Part shown: positions 40,461 to 50,515 of the stretch, one piece after another
Numbering within the stretch: position 1 is the stretch's first letter
How the letters are laid out: every line of letters starts with the position of its first letter
Assembly (NCBI GenBank): GCA_000710935.1
Contig: BAYV01000008.1
Span: 1-64,000, forward strand
Length of the DNA stretch: 64,000 nt
Source: Iodidimonas nitroreducens
Lineage (GTDB): Bacteria; Pseudomonadota; Alphaproteobacteria; Sphingomonadales; Rhodothalassiaceae
Direction of reading: 5' to 3'
Translations under genes and position numbers: made by a program
Notes under the pieces: model-generated
The model's input: only the letters and a program-made list of their open reading frames with translations
Told to the model about the DNA's origin: nothing
Database searches by the model: none

Positions 40461-40827
40461 TGTGCCTTGCCTTGAGTATCTTTATTGCGTCTGTTTCACT
40501 AATAATATTGTATTTATAGCAAAGGCAGGCTGAAATGCAGGCCCAAAGCACCCATATAACGCATGGATCTGTGATTTCCCTATGACATTAAACCACCGCC
40601 CGATTTTAAATGATCCCATGATTTTTAATTTTCCCATGAATTGTTGTTTTTTTCATATGATCTGATATTGAGTTAACTCAGTTAGATGTCTATAACAATT
40701 AACCAAATGACCGGCTCAGGATAATGAGCCTGCCGGAACGGATCTGCGGGGAGCAGAAAAGTTAATCAGGTGAGAACAGCGCATTGGCTGGAAAAAGCAG
40801 CCATCCAGCACAAGGGGACATGATGAC
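40461..40827. promoter_or_regulatory. Intergenic region with palindromes upstream of the 985-aa receptor
   Basis: This 367-bp AT-rich gap separates divergent genes. It holds the perfect palindrome TGAGTTAACTCA (40669-40680) and a hairpin GGCTCA / TGAGCC (40713-40718 / 40725-40730), extended on both sides by CCGG. A T7 run lies near 40647-40653. The palindrome is a candidate operator for the receptor operon. No regulator gene is adjacent. Confidence 0.4.
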
Positions 40828-43785
40828 ATGCTGAAAACATCCGCATCAGCGCTTGCAATTGCAATTGTAAGCGCCACAGGCTCTGGCACGGTTTATGCCC
40901 AGACCCAAGCCAATGAAACAACCGGCGAAGAAACCGTGATCGAGGAAATCGTCGTCACCGGCTCGCGATTGGCACGATCCGCGCGCTCCGCATCGGTCCC
41001 CATTGCCGCCGTGACCGAGCAGAATTACAAGCTCGCCGGCGCGCTCAATGCCGAAGATCTGCTCAATACCATGCCGCAATTCGTGCCCGCGACCACGGCC
41101 GCATCGAATTCGCTGGCCAGCGCCACCGGCACCGGGGCGGCAACTCTTGATCTGCGGGGCCTTGGGGCCACCCGCAATCTGGTTCTGGTCAATGGTCGGC
41201 GGTTCGTCTTTTTCGATGGCAGTCAGGTCACCAATATCAACGCCATCCCCACGGCCCTCATCGAACGCACCGAAGTGGTGACGGGCGGTTCTTCTGCGGT
41301 TTATGGCTCGGATGCCATCGCCGGGGTCGTCAATTTCATCCTGCGGGATGATTTCGAGGGGATCGAAGCCCGCGCTCAGGGCAATCTCAACAGCCGGGGC
41401 GATGGCTTCACCAATGACATCACCCTTACGGCCGGGGGCAATTTTGCCGATGGCCGGGGCAATGCGGTGATTTCGGTCAATTATTTCAAACGTGACCCCA
41501 TCCTGACCGATGAACGCAGCTTTTCCGATGGGGTTCTGGGCGATGTCACCATCCCCGGACAGGCCCAGCGGGAATTGGGCGTGGGCGGCAGTTCCTTCGT
41601 TCCCAATGGCCGGTTTTCGGGGCTTCCGTTCACGGATGCGGCGCTGGCGGCAAGGCCGGGATTGGCCGAGGCTCTGGCCGCTGCCAATCTATCGGGCCTG
41701 GGGGCCGATGGCTTCATTCCCGGCAATCAGGGCCAATCCGTGCGCCCCTTCGCAAGACCCGATGATCTGTTTGATTATTCCGCCGACAATTTCCTGCAAG
41801 TGCCGCAGGAACGCTGGTCGATCAACAGCATGGCCCATTATGATCTCAACGATCATGCCACCGGCTATCTGGAAGGCCATTTCAGCAATAATCGCACCAC
41901 TGTGGGCTTTGCTTCCAGCTTCATCAATGCGTCCATGCCCTTCGAGGTGGATAATCCCTTCCTGAGCCCTGAACTGCGAAATGTTTTGTCGATCGTTGAT
42001 TCCTTTGAAGCCGGGGCAGCGGCCAATGATGGTCTGGTGGCTTTGAACCCCAATCGGCGGCTTTCAGAAGTGGGGCCGCGCCGCAATGAGGATAATCGTG
42101 ATGCGTGGCGGGTTGTGGTGGGATTGAGGGGTGATCTTCCCGATCTCGGCGACAGCGTTCTGAAAAATATCGATTATGACCTCTATTATTCCTTCGCACG
42201 AACGGAAAACACCCAGACCCAAATCGGGAATGTCTCGCTGTCTGCCTTCCGCGAAGGCGTGCTGTCGGGCTCGGGCGGACCGGATGGGGCGCCCATCGTC
42301 AATCCTTTTGGCCCCAATATCAACCAGGCGGGGATCGATTTCATTGCCGTTGATTCGGTGAATATCGATGTCACCGAATTGCAGGTCGCCTCGGCCAACC
42401 TCACAGCCGATCTTTTTGAACTGCCCGCCGGGGTGGTCCGCACCTCATTCGGCGCGGAATGGCGGTCGAGCTCGGTCAATTTCAATCCCGATCGATTGCT
42501 GGAAATCGGCGATGTCGCGGGCTTCAACCCCATCACCGCCACCGCCGGCTCCATCGAGGTCTGGGAGCTGTTTGCCGAAGCCCGTATCCCCATTCTGCGC
42601 GATGCCCCCCTTATTGAATCCCTCGATTTGAACAGCGCCGTTCGCTATTCCGATTATGATCTGGATAATGTCGGCGCGGTCTGGACCTATCTGGGCGGGG
42701 TGGATTGGCGGGTGAATGGCCAGATCGCTTTTGGCGGCCAGTTCCAGCGCGCCATCCGCGCCCCCAATGTGGGGGAAGCCTTTGGCGGTCAGCGGCAATT
42801 CCCGGTCAATGCCACTGATCCCTGCGCCACCGCCGCCGCTGCCACTGATGCCGCTTTGCGCGATCTGTGCATTGCGAGCGGGGTTCCCGCCAATCTGGTG
42901 GGCAATGCAGCGGTGCGGCCCAATCCTGAAATCCCGGGCCTGTTTGGGGGCAATCCCGATCTGGAGGAAGAACGGTCCGATACCATCACCTTCGGGGCGA
43001 TCCTCACCCCCGATTTCGCCCCCGGCCTGCGCATCAGCCTCGATTATTTCGATATCGAGGTGAAAGATGCCATTTCGCCCTTTGCCGGTGGGGTGAACAA
43101 TATCCTTGATCTGTGCTTCAATCAGATCCGCGATATCAACAGCCCGGCCTGTCAGGCCATCGCCCGCAATCCCGAGAATGGCATCATCCAAAGCCCGTTT
43201 CTGGTGAATGCCGCCAATGCCAATATCGGCCGTCTTGAAACATCGGGGGTGGATCTTCAGGTCACCTACAGCCTTGCCGCAAACTGGGGCCTGTTTGGCC
43301 ATGACAGCAGCTTTGATGTCTCGCTGAATGGCACCTGGACCGACAGTTTCAAACAAACCCCGATTGCCGATCTGCCAGACAATGTCGATGATTGCCTGGG
43401 CCTTTTCGGCCCCACCTGCGGCGAGCCCAAGGCTGAATTCCGCACCACCTCGCGGGTGACATGGACCAGCGGCAAGATCGGTCTTTCGGCCCGTCATCGC
43501 TGGATCGATGGCACCGGTCTCGATGTCGTCAATCTGCCCCTGCGTCGGGGTGAAGCGGCCCCGGCGGTCCTCCCTGCCGTCACCCGCTTTGGCTCGGAAC
43601 ATTATCTCGATCTGTCATTCACCTATGATCTGAGCGAGCGGATCAATCTTTGGGGTGGGGCGAATAATGTGCTGGATAATGGTCCGCCGCTTTTGGGGGC
43701 CAATCAGCGCCGGGCCAATACCTTCCCCGACACCTTCGATGCTTTTGGCACCCAGTTCTTTCTGGGCGCATCGGTTGCCTTCTAA
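40828..43785 (+). CDS. TonB-dependent outer-membrane receptor (985 aa)
   Basis: Signal peptide ending VYAQ, then a TonB-box-like VIEEIVVTGSR. The plug has ATLDLRGLGATRNLVLVNGR and VVTGGSSAVYGSDAIAGVVN, the pattern of large TonB receptors common in Sphingomonad-like bacteria. The C-terminal strand ends GTQFFLGASVAF with the terminal Phe needed for outer-membrane assembly. The next gene, an oligopeptide-type binding lipoprotein, starts one base after its stop, so the imported substrate is probably a peptide or peptide-like molecule (inference). Confidence 0.93.
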   Translation: MLKTSASALAIAIVSATGSGTVYAQTQANETTGEETVIEEIVVTGSRLARSARSASVPIAAVTEQNYKLAGALNAEDLLNTMPQFVPATTAASNSLASATGTGAATLDLRGLGATRNLVLVNGRRFVFFDGSQVTNINAIPTALIERTEVVTGGSSAVYGSDAIAGVVNFILRDDFEGIEARAQGNLNSRGDGFTNDITLTAGGNFADGRGNAVISVNYFKRDPILTDERSFSDGVLGDVTIPGQAQRELGVGGSSFVPNGRFSGLPFTDAALAARPGLAEALAAANLSGLGADGFIPGNQGQSVRPFARPDDLFDYSADNFLQVPQERWSINSMAHYDLNDHATGYLEGHFSNNRTTVGFASSFINASMPFEVDNPFLSPELRNVLSIVDSFEAGAAANDGLVALNPNRRLSEVGPRRNEDNRDAWRVVVGLRGDLPDLGDSVLKNIDYDLYYSFARTENTQTQIGNVSLSAFREGVLSGSGGPDGAPIVNPFGPNINQAGIDFIAVDSVNIDVTELQVASANLTADLFELPAGVVRTSFGAEWRSSSVNFNPDRLLEIGDVAGFNPITATAGSIEVWELFAEARIPILRDAPLIESLDLNSAVRYSDYDLDNVGAVWTYLGGVDWRVNGQIAFGGQFQRAIRAPNVGEAFGGQRQFPVNATDPCATAAAATDAALRDLCIASGVPANLVGNAAVRPNPEIPGLFGGNPDLEEERSDTITFGAILTPDFAPGLRISLDYFDIEVKDAISPFAGGVNNILDLCFNQIRDINSPACQAIARNPENGIIQSPFLVNAANANIGRLETSGVDLQVTYSLAANWGLFGHDSSFDVSLNGTWTDSFKQTPIADLPDNVDDCLGLFGPTCGEPKAEFRTTSRVTWTSGKIGLSARHRWIDGTGLDVVNLPLRRGEAAPAVLPAVTRFGSEHYLDLSFTYDLSERINLWGGANNVLDNGPPLLGANQRRANTFPDTFDAFGTQFFLGASVAF

Positions 43786-43786
43786 G

Positions 43787-45400
43787 ATGGATTTCCATCC
43801 CAACCGGCGCACCATCCTGTCAGGCTTCGGCCTGACAGGGGTCTGGGCCGGCAGCCTGATGCTGGGGGGCTGCACCCCCATTGATGACAGCGATGTCCTG
43901 CGGGTCGTGCCCTATGCCGATCTGCAATCCATTGATCCGGTGGTCACCACCATCGGGATCGTGCAAAGACACAGTATTCTCACCCATGATTTTCTTTTTG
44001 GCCGGGATCGGGATCAAAACCCGCAGCCGCAAATGGTCGATACATGGTCGGTCAGCGATGATGGGCTTTTATGGCGCTTTCATCTGCGCGATGGCCTTGC
44101 CTTTCATGATGGCAGCCCCGTTACGGCGGGCGATGTGGTGGCGTCCCTCAAGCGTTGGGGGGCGCGCGATGCCTATGGGCGGCAGATCTTTGCCATCACC
44201 CGAACGTTCGAGGCCATCGATGCGCGCACGGTTTTATGGCAGCTGGATCGGCCTTATGGGTTGATGCTGCATGCCTTGTCGAAAACCGGCGGGCCGGTCC
44301 CGGCGATCATGCCTGCCCGATTGGCGCAAACCCCGGCCACAACACCCTTGCATGAGGTGATGGGATCAGGCCCTTACCGGTTCGTCGCCGAAGAATGGAT
44401 CCCCGGCAGCAAGGTCGTTTATCGCCGCAATGATGCCTATATCCCGCGCGCCGAATCCCCCAATGGCATGGCCGGGGGCAAAATCGCGCGGGTGGGTACC
44501 ATCGAATGGCTCAATATCCGTGATCCGCAATCGGCGGTGCTGGCCTTGGCCAGTGGCGAGATCGATTTCGTGGAAAATCCGGCCCCTGAATTTCTGCCCA
44601 TGCTCGCCCGCGAGGGGCTGCGGATCGAGCGCACCGATCCCCTGGGCACCCAGGGCATGTTGCGGATGAACCATCTGCATCCGCCCTTTGATGATCCGCG
44701 CGCCCGCCAGGCGCTGTTTTATCTGGTCAATCAGGCGGATTTTCTGCAGGCCATGTTCGGCAATCCCGATATCACCGAAATCTGCCACAGCTTTTTTGGC
44801 TGCGGATCGCCTTTATCCACCCAAGCGGGAGTGCCGCCCGGCATCGGCCATGATCGTGAAAAAGCCAAAGCCCTGATGGCTGCGGCGGGCTATGATGGCC
44901 GCCCCATCGTGATTTTGCACCCCACGGATATCCAATTCATGAATATCGCCACTTTGGTGCTGGGCGAAGCGCTGAAATCCATCGGCATGACGGTGGATCT
45001 GCAGGCCATGGATTTTGGCGCCATGAGCAGCCGCCGCACCAATCGCGCCGCCCCCGAGAATGGGGGCTGGCATATCGGCCTTACCTATTGGCCGGGCAAT
45101 GATATTGCCGATCCGGTTGGCAATATCCCCTTGCAGGCCAATGGCGATCAGGCCTGGCCCGGCTGGCCCGATGATCCTGTGCTGCAGGCGATGATCGATC
45201 GCTTTCCTTATGTGCAAAGCCCAAAGCAGCGCCAAAGCCTGGCCGATCAGATCCAGATCCGCGCCTATCAATCGGTTCCTTATGTGCCCATCGGCCAATG
45301 GCATGTGCCGGTGGCCTATAGCCCCCGCCTTTCGGGGGTGCTGAGCGTGCCGGGCACCACGGTTTTTTGGAATATCGAAAAAGGCCCACGGGTTTATTGA
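43787..45400 (+). CDS. ABC transporter solute-binding lipoprotein, peptide/nickel type (SBP_bac_5)
   Basis: 537 residues from the ATG at 43787, one base after the receptor stop. A twin Arg (residues 7-8, NRRTIL) precedes a hydrophobic stretch and lipobox LGGC (Cys29), so it may be a Tat-exported lipoprotein. Family 5 binding-protein features: SIDPVVTT, then LRDGLAFHDGSPVTAGDVVA, and MGSGPYRFVAEEW. It should deliver an oligopeptide-like ligand to the permease encoded convergently just downstream. Its stop is 15 bp from the oppF stop. Confidence 0.92.
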   Translation: MDFHPNRRTILSGFGLTGVWAGSLMLGGCTPIDDSDVLRVVPYADLQSIDPVVTTIGIVQRHSILTHDFLFGRDRDQNPQPQMVDTWSVSDDGLLWRFHLRDGLAFHDGSPVTAGDVVASLKRWGARDAYGRQIFAITRTFEAIDARTVLWQLDRPYGLMLHALSKTGGPVPAIMPARLAQTPATTPLHEVMGSGPYRFVAEEWIPGSKVVYRRNDAYIPRAESPNGMAGGKIARVGTIEWLNIRDPQSAVLALASGEIDFVENPAPEFLPMLAREGLRIERTDPLGTQGMLRMNHLHPPFDDPRARQALFYLVNQADFLQAMFGNPDITEICHSFFGCGSPLSTQAGVPPGIGHDREKAKALMAAAGYDGRPIVILHPTDIQFMNIATLVLGEALKSIGMTVDLQAMDFGAMSSRRTNRAAPENGGWHIGLTYWPGNDIADPVGNIPLQANGDQAWPGWPDDPVLQAMIDRFPYVQSPKQRQSLADQIQIRAYQSVPYVPIGQWHVPVAYSPRLSGVLSVPGTTVFWNIEKGPRVY

Positions 45401-45402
45401 AC

Positions 45403-45417
45403 GAGGCCCGTTGCCTC
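45403..45417. terminator. Short dyad between convergent binding-protein and oppF genes
   Basis: GAGGC (45403-45407) and GCCTC (45413-45417) flank a CCGTT loop and lie between, and partly on, the two stop codons. The stem is only five base pairs and lacks a T-run, so a bidirectional terminator is a weak suggestion. Confidence 0.2.
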
Positions 45418-46420
45418 AAGAGGCCGGCAGGGGCCCGGCTGCCGCGAAATGACAGGCGGCCTGATGGTCTTCCCCATGCGTCCGCAAAGGCGGGTCTTCG
45501 GCAGCGCAAATGGCCTCGGCCATGGGGCAGCGGGTCCGAAACCGACATCCCGAAGGCGGGGCCACCGGGCTTGGGATATCGCCTTTTAAAACGATCCTGT
45601 GCGAAACCGCATCGGGATCAGCCGATGGCACCGCCGAAAGCAGGGCCTTGGTATAGGGATGATGCGGCGCTGCAAACAAGCGGCGCTTGGGGGCGATTTC
45701 AACGATCCTCCCCAGATACATCACCGCCACCCGATCGCTGATATGCTCGACCACTGCCAGATCATGGGCGATGAACAGATAGGCCATGCCAAATTCCGCC
45801 TGCAGATCCATCAGCAGATTGATCACCTGCGCCTGTACCGAAACATCAAGGGCCGAAACCGGCTCATCCAGAATGATCAGTCTGGGGCGTGTGGCCAGCG
45901 CCCGGGCAATGCCGATCCGCTGGCGCTGGCCGCCCGAAAATTCATGGGGATAGCGATCCGCCTGATCGGCCCGCAGGCCCACCCGCTCTAACAGGCCGAT
46001 CACCTCTGCGCGGAGTGCCGGGCCTTTGGCCAGACCATAATTGCTGATCGGCTCGGCCACCGCCTGGGCAATGGTGCGGCGGGGATTGAGCGAGGCAAAA
46101 GGATCCTGGAACACGACCTGCAAATCCCGCCGCATGGCCCGCAACTGGCGGCGTTTGGCCTCGCCCATGGAGTGTCCGGCAAGGCTGATAGCCCCCGCTG
46201 TGGGTTCGGTCAGGCGCAGGATGGCGCGGCCCACGGTTGATTTGCCACAGCCGCTTTCCCCCACCAGCCCCACAGTCTCGCCTCGGTTGATGGTCAGATC
46301 GATGCCATCCACGGCCCGCACCCATTGCCGCGGCTCCCCCAGCAGGCGTTTTATTAAGCCACCGCCCAGATCATAATGCTTGACCAGCCCATCGATACGC
46401 AAAAGGGGATCATCAGACAT
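45416..46420 (-). CDS. Oligopeptide ABC transporter ATP-binding protein, OppF/DppF type
   Basis: 334 residues. Walker A GESGCGKSTVGRAIL, signature FSGGQRQRIGIARALA, Walker B LIILDEPVSALD. The C-terminal oligo_HPY extension has YTKALLSAVPSADP and a cysteine-bearing CRFRTRCPMAEAICA, as in Opp/Dpp ATPases with an iron-sulfur or metal site. Start overlaps the oppD-like stop by one base. Last gene of oppBCDF. Confidence 0.94.
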   Translation of the reverse strand: MSDDPLLRIDGLVKHYDLGGGLIKRLLGEPRQWVRAVDGIDLTINRGETVGLVGESGCGKSTVGRAILRLTEPTAGAISLAGHSMGEAKRRQLRAMRRDLQVVFQDPFASLNPRRTIAQAVAEPISNYGLAKGPALRAEVIGLLERVGLRADQADRYPHEFSGGQRQRIGIARALATRPRLIILDEPVSALDVSVQAQVINLLMDLQAEFGMAYLFIAHDLAVVEHISDRVAVMYLGRIVEIAPKRRLFAAPHHPYTKALLSAVPSADPDAVSHRIVLKGDIPSPVAPPSGCRFRTRCPMAEAICAAEDPPLRTHGEDHQAACHFAAAGPLPAS

Positions 46421-47439
46421 CAGAGCGGCTCCATTTCATGGGCACGCCAGCACGCCGCCAGATGGCCGGGATCGCGGGCTTCAAGAGGGGGCCTTTCCCG
46501 ATGGCAGCGATCCACGGCATATGCACAGCGCGGGGCAAAGGCACAGCCGATGATCGGCTGATCCAATCGCGGCACGGTGCCGGGAATTTCGAGCAATCGG
46601 CCGGCTTTTTCCGCTTTCAGGCTCGCCCCCAATCTGGGCACCGCCCCCAATAAGCCACGGGTGTAGGGATGCCGGGGACAGCGCAGCAGATCGCGCACCG
46701 GGCCTTCTTCCACTTTGCGCCCGGCATAGATCACAATCACCCGTTCCGCCATTTCAGCCACCACCCCCAGATCATGGGTGATCAGCAAAATGGCGGCTTT
46801 GGTGCGATCCTTCAGATCCCGCATCAGATCCAGCACCTGCGCCTGAATGGTCACATCCAGCGCGGTTGTCGGCTCATCGGCGATCAGAATGCGGGGCCCA
46901 CAGGCCAGGGCCATGGCAATCATTACCCGCTGGCGCATGCCCCCAGACAGCGCATGGGGATAGGCATCAAGGCGCTTTTCGGCTTCGGGGATCTGCACCA
47001 GCCGCAGCATATCCAGCGCCCGCGCCCGGGCTTCGGGCCGATCGGCCCCCTGATGCAGCCTGATGGCCTCGCCAATCTGCTGGCCGATGCTAAGCACGGG
47101 ATTAAGGCTGGTCATCGGCTCTTGAAAGATCATCGAAATATCATTCCCGCGCAGTTGCCGCATCTGCCGTTCGGAAAAGCCAAGCAGGGATTGCCCCTGA
47201 TAAAGAATATCGCCGCCGGTGATTTTTCCCGGCGGATCGGGGATCAGGCGCATAACCGATAGGGCGCTGACGCTCTTGCCCGATCCCGATTCCCCAACGA
47301 TGGCCAAAGTCTCACCGGCCCCAAGGGTAAATGATAGCCCCTGCACCGCACGCAGCCATCCGCCCTCAGTGCGAAAGGACACATCCAGATCACGCAATTC
47401 AAGCAAAGGGGCAGCGGGCAAAGGAACAGCGGGGCTCAT
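46420..47439 (-). CDS. Oligopeptide ABC transporter ATP-binding protein, OppD/DppD type
   Basis: 339 residues from the ATG at 47439, which overlaps the permease stop by 4 bp; the open frame runs further upstream in the permease gene, without support. Walker [16 protein letters not shown], signature [16 protein letters not shown], Walker [14 protein letters not shown]-terminal [13 protein letters not shown] and [14 protein letters not shown] match the oligo_HPY tail. Paired with the OppF-type subunit as a heterodimer. Confidence 0.94.
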   Translation of the reverse strand: MSPAVPLPAAPLLELRDLDVSFRTEGGWLRAVQGLSFTLGAGETLAIVGESGSGKSVSALSVMRLIPDPPGKITGGDILYQGQSLLGFSERQMRQLRGNDISMIFQEPMTSLNPVLSIGQQIGEAIRLHQGADRPEARARALDMLRLVQIPEAEKRLDAYPHALSGGMRQRVMIAMALACGPRILIADEPTTALDVTIQAQVLDLMRDLKDRTKAAILLITHDLGVVAEMAERVIVIYAGRKVEEGPVRDLLRCPRHPYTRGLLGAVPRLGASLKAEKAGRLLEIPGTVPRLDQPIIGCAFAPRCAYAVDRCHRERPPLEARDPGHLAACWRAHEMEPL

Positions 47440-48278
47440 AGGCGGCTCACAAATCGGGGATCGAGATGATCGCGCAGGCCATCCCCAACAAGATTGACCG
47501 CCAGCACGGTGATCGACAGGGCCAGCCCCGGCAGCAAAACCAGATGGGGCGCGATATGAAAAACCGTTCGGCCTTCCGCGATGATATTGCCCCAGCTTGG
47601 GATGGCGGGCGGCGTGCCCGCCCCGATGAAGCTCAAGATCGCCTCGGTCAGCACGGCTGAAGCAAAAATATAGGTACCCTGCACCAAAAGGGGGGCCAGC
47701 ATATTGGGCAGCACATGACGCCACAGGATCGCCAGAAAAGGCGTGCCAGCGGTGACCGCGGCTTCCAGAAACGGCTGTTCTTTCAATGACAGCACAACAC
47801 TGCGCGCCAGCCGGGCCACCCGGGGCACTTCGGCCACCGTGATGGCGATGATGACATTGGTGAGGCTGGCACCGGTCAGGGCGATCAGGGCCACCGCCAG
47901 AAGAATCGATGGAATCGCCATGATCCCATCCATCACCCGCATCAGGATCTGATCGATCAGCCGCACAAAACCGCTCAGCAAACCAACAGCCAGCCCCAAA
48001 ATAATGCTGAACAGCGCCACCCCCAATCCCACCGCCAGCGATATCCGCGCCCCATAAACCGTGCGGCTATAAACATCCCGGCCGATCAGATCGCCGCCGA
48101 ACCAGAATTGCCCATCGGGGGGGCGCAGGCGATCGAAAGGCGCGATTGTCTGGGGATCGATGGTGCCCAGAACAGGGGCGGCCACCGCTGCCAAACCCAT
48201 CAGCAGCAGCAAAAGCCCCCCGATGATCAGGGTGGGATGACGGCGCCACAAACGCCCAAAGGATTGGCGCGGGCTCAA
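47436..48278 (-). CDS. Oligopeptide ABC transporter permease, OppC/DppC type
   Basis: 280 residues with six predicted membrane helices; an N-terminal helix (LIIGGLLLLLMGLAAVAAPV) and the EAA loop around EAAVTAGTPFLAILWRHVLPN. GGDLIGRDVYSRTVYGARIS near residue 60 is the usual DppC/OppC element. Start and stop each overlap neighbours by 4 bp. Confidence 0.94.
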   Translation of the reverse strand: MSPRQSFGRLWRRHPTLIIGGLLLLLMGLAAVAAPVLGTIDPQTIAPFDRLRPPDGQFWFGGDLIGRDVYSRTVYGARISLAVGLGVALFSIILGLAVGLLSGFVRLIDQILMRVMDGIMAIPSILLAVALIALTGASLTNVIIAITVAEVPRVARLARSVVLSLKEQPFLEAAVTAGTPFLAILWRHVLPNMLAPLLVQGTYIFASAVLTEAILSFIGAGTPPAIPSWGNIIAEGRTVFHIAPHLVLLPGLALSITVLAVNLVGDGLRDHLDPRFVSRL

Positions 48279-49216
48279 TATCTGATCCTTGGATCAAACA
48301 GGCCATAGCTGAGATCAACCAGCAGATTGATCAGAACATAGGCCATGGAAAAAATCAGGATGATCCCCTGGATCACCGGATAATCGCGGCGCAAAATGGC
48401 ATCCACCACCAAGCGCCCCATGCCCGGAATATTGAACACCGTTTCGGTGACGACAACCCCGCTGATGAGCAGGGCAAAGCTGATACCGATCACCGTGATG
48501 ATCGGCACCGCAGCATTTTTGAGGGCATGGCGGATCAGGATCGCCGGGGCCGACAACCCCTTGGCCCGCGCCGTGCGAATATAATCCTGACCCAGAATTT
48601 CCAGCATCGAGGCCCGGGTGATCCGGGCGATCAGGGCCGCATTGACGATCCCCAAAGACAAAGCCGGCAGCAAAAGATGCGTCGCCCAAGGCCAAAATCC
48701 ATAAGCGATCGGCACATAGCCCTGCACCGGCAGCACATTCCATTCCACAGACAACAGCATGATCAAAAGATAAGACAAAACGAACACCGGCATCGAAAAG
48801 CCCAGCACCGCAAAGCCCATCGCCAAACGATCGATAATGCGCCCGGATTGCCAGGCAGCCACCACCCCCAAAGGCACGGCGATCAAAACAGCGATGAACA
48901 GCGATGCCGCCGTCAGGGCCACGGTCGGCTCCAGCCTTTGCACGATCAGATCCAGCACCGGCCGATTGGAAAAAACAGAGGTGCCCAGATCGCCGCGCAA
49001 TACGCCCGCCACCCAATGACCAAAGCGCACGAGAAAAGGATCATCAAGGCCCAGAGCCAGCCGCAGGCGGGCGATATCGTCCGCCGTTGCCTGTTCACCG
49101 GCCAGAACCGCTGCGGGATCCCCCGGGGTGAGATAGAGCAGGGAAAACACGATGATGGCAACGATCACCATCACCGGGATCGTCGCCAATAAGCGGCGGA
49201 TCGCATAGGCAAGCAT
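48275..49216 (-). CDS. Oligopeptide ABC transporter permease, OppB/DppB type
   Basis: 313 residues with six membrane helices; starts YAIRRLLATIPVMVIVAIIVFSLL, as is usual for DppB. LTPGDPAAVLAGEQAT follows. The EAA loop contains YIRTARAKGLSAPAILIRHA. First gene of the oppBCDF operon. No binding protein precedes it; the convergent lipoprotein at 43787 most likely serves it. The gap before it (49217-49368) shows nothing recognisable. Confidence 0.94.
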   Translation of the reverse strand: MLAYAIRRLLATIPVMVIVAIIVFSLLYLTPGDPAAVLAGEQATADDIARLRLALGLDDPFLVRFGHWVAGVLRGDLGTSVFSNRPVLDLIVQRLEPTVALTAASLFIAVLIAVPLGVVAAWQSGRIIDRLAMGFAVLGFSMPVFVLSYLLIMLLSVEWNVLPVQGYVPIAYGFWPWATHLLLPALSLGIVNAALIARITRASMLEILGQDYIRTARAKGLSAPAILIRHALKNAAVPIITVIGISFALLISGVVVTETVFNIPGMGRLVVDAILRRDYPVIQGIILIFSMAYVLINLLVDLSYGLFDPRIRY

Positions 49217-49368
49217 CAGGCCCGGCCCCCCAATGCGGCTGCTGCCCGGGGATCAGCGCTCATGGGCAAAAAACTGAAATTCGTGGATAATCCGGTCATC
49301 AAAGCAGATGACCATCGAAGCCCCATCAAGTCAATATTGGTTGCATGATGTTTAAAAGCCGCAAGGCC

Positions 49369-50178
49369 TTATTCCGGCTTGGGCGCGCGTTCTTTGCGCG
49401 ATTGCAGCGCGAAAAACCCCGCGATCACGATCAGCAGCGCCAAAAAGCCCCCAATGGCCAGAGGATTGGGGGCAACGAACACCGTTCGATAGAAAATGCC
49501 CCCCAAAAGCCCCCCGATACAGGGGCCAACCACCGGCACCCAGGCATAGCGCCAGTCCGATGGCCCTTTTCCGGGAATGGGCAGCAGGGCATGGGCGATG
49601 CGCGGCCCCAGATCGCGCGCCGGATTGATCGCATAGCCGGTGGTGCCGCCCAAAGACAGGCCAATGGCAAACACCAGCAAACCCACCACCAGCGGCAACA
49701 TGCCTTCGGTGAATGTGTTGGCACCAATGGCCAGAACACCCAGCACCAGAATGAAGCTGCCCAGCACCTCGCTCAACAGATTGGCGGGCCCATGGGCAAT
49801 AGCGGGCGCGGTGGCAAAAACGGCGCGCTTGGCCTCGGGGTCGGGCGTTGTCGCCCAATGGGGATAATAATGCAGCCACACCAGCACCGCGCCGATGAAG
49901 GCCCCCAAAAGCTGCCCGGCGATATAAAGCGGCACATCGGCCCAGGGAAAGGCATTGGAGATGGCCAGACCCAAAGTGACCGCCGGATTGATATGCGCAC
50001 CGGAAATGCCGCCCACCATATAAACGGCAACCGCCACCCCCATGCCCCAACCCGCCGTGATAACGATCCACCCCGCCCCTTCGGCCTTGGAATGACGGAG
50101 CACAACCCCGCCCACAACCCCGCCGCCGAACAGGATAAGAACCATCGTGCCGATAAGTTCGCCCAGAAATGGTGTCAT
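49369..50178 (-). CDS. glpF: Aquaglyceroporin (glycerol facilitator, MIP family)
   Basis: 269 residues from the ATG at 50178 (GGGGGC upstream). Six membrane helices with the two NPA loops: HINPAVTLGLAIS (near residue 68) and AINPARDLGPR (near 200). The Asp after NPAR marks the glycerol-conducting subgroup. It lets glycerol and small polyols in for GlpK, which is encoded far away at 21-22.7 kb. Confidence 0.93.
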   Translation of the reverse strand: MTPFLGELIGTMVLILFGGGVVGGVVLRHSKAEGAGWIVITAGWGMGVAVAVYMVGGISGAHINPAVTLGLAISNAFPWADVPLYIAGQLLGAFIGAVLVWLHYYPHWATTPDPEAKRAVFATAPAIAHGPANLLSEVLGSFILVLGVLAIGANTFTEGMLPLVVGLLVFAIGLSLGGTTGYAINPARDLGPRIAHALLPIPGKGPSDWRYAWVPVVGPCIGGLLGGIFYRTVFVAPNPLAIGGFLALLIVIAGFFALQSRKERAPKPE

Positions 50179-50515
50179 GCAATGCCCCCGCTTCTCATGG
50201 AATCTGTACTGTTTTTTTAGGTTCGTTAGGCCCGCCAAAGCCCTTGCGGCCTCGATGGGCGCGCAGTCTAACCCCTTTTTTCCGCCCTGTCCGCAACAGG
50301 ATGACGCTTTCAATCTGGATCATCCAAAGCCGCCCTCAAAGCCCGGGGGGTAAGGAAAGAGAGGGAGGGGCGACTTGATGATTGACCCTTGTTGCGCGAA
50401 AAATGCACCTTAAAGATGGACACCACAGGGCCAAGGGGCCAAACTCGCTTATGACTTCGCTCACTTCCCGCGACCTCAAACACAAGATCAAAATCAACCG
50501 CATAAAGGCAGCGTG
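50179..50515. other. Intergenic entry to the island
   Basis: 337 bp with no convincing gene. A T7 run lies at about 50212-50218. From about 50340 the sequence becomes unlike its neighbours and includes the left copy of the direct repeat (50450-50515). No integrase or insertion sequence was seen. Confidence 0.5.
50450..50515. repeat. Left copy of an imperfect direct repeat
   Basis: It matches 51319-51384 at an offset of 868-869 bp: TATGACTTC, then CAAACACAAGATCAA (CAAACATAAGATCAA in the right copy), then similar purine-rich sequence up to the next start codon. The copies are perhaps 75 % identical with small indels. The left copy ends at the start of the nuclease-like gene. Confidence 0.65.

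Noticed and set aside
42445-43602. 385-codon antisense frame inside the 985-aa receptor
   Set aside because: The coding strand has a full receptor with plug and C-terminal Phe. The antisense product is Gly/Ile/Asp-rich without domains.
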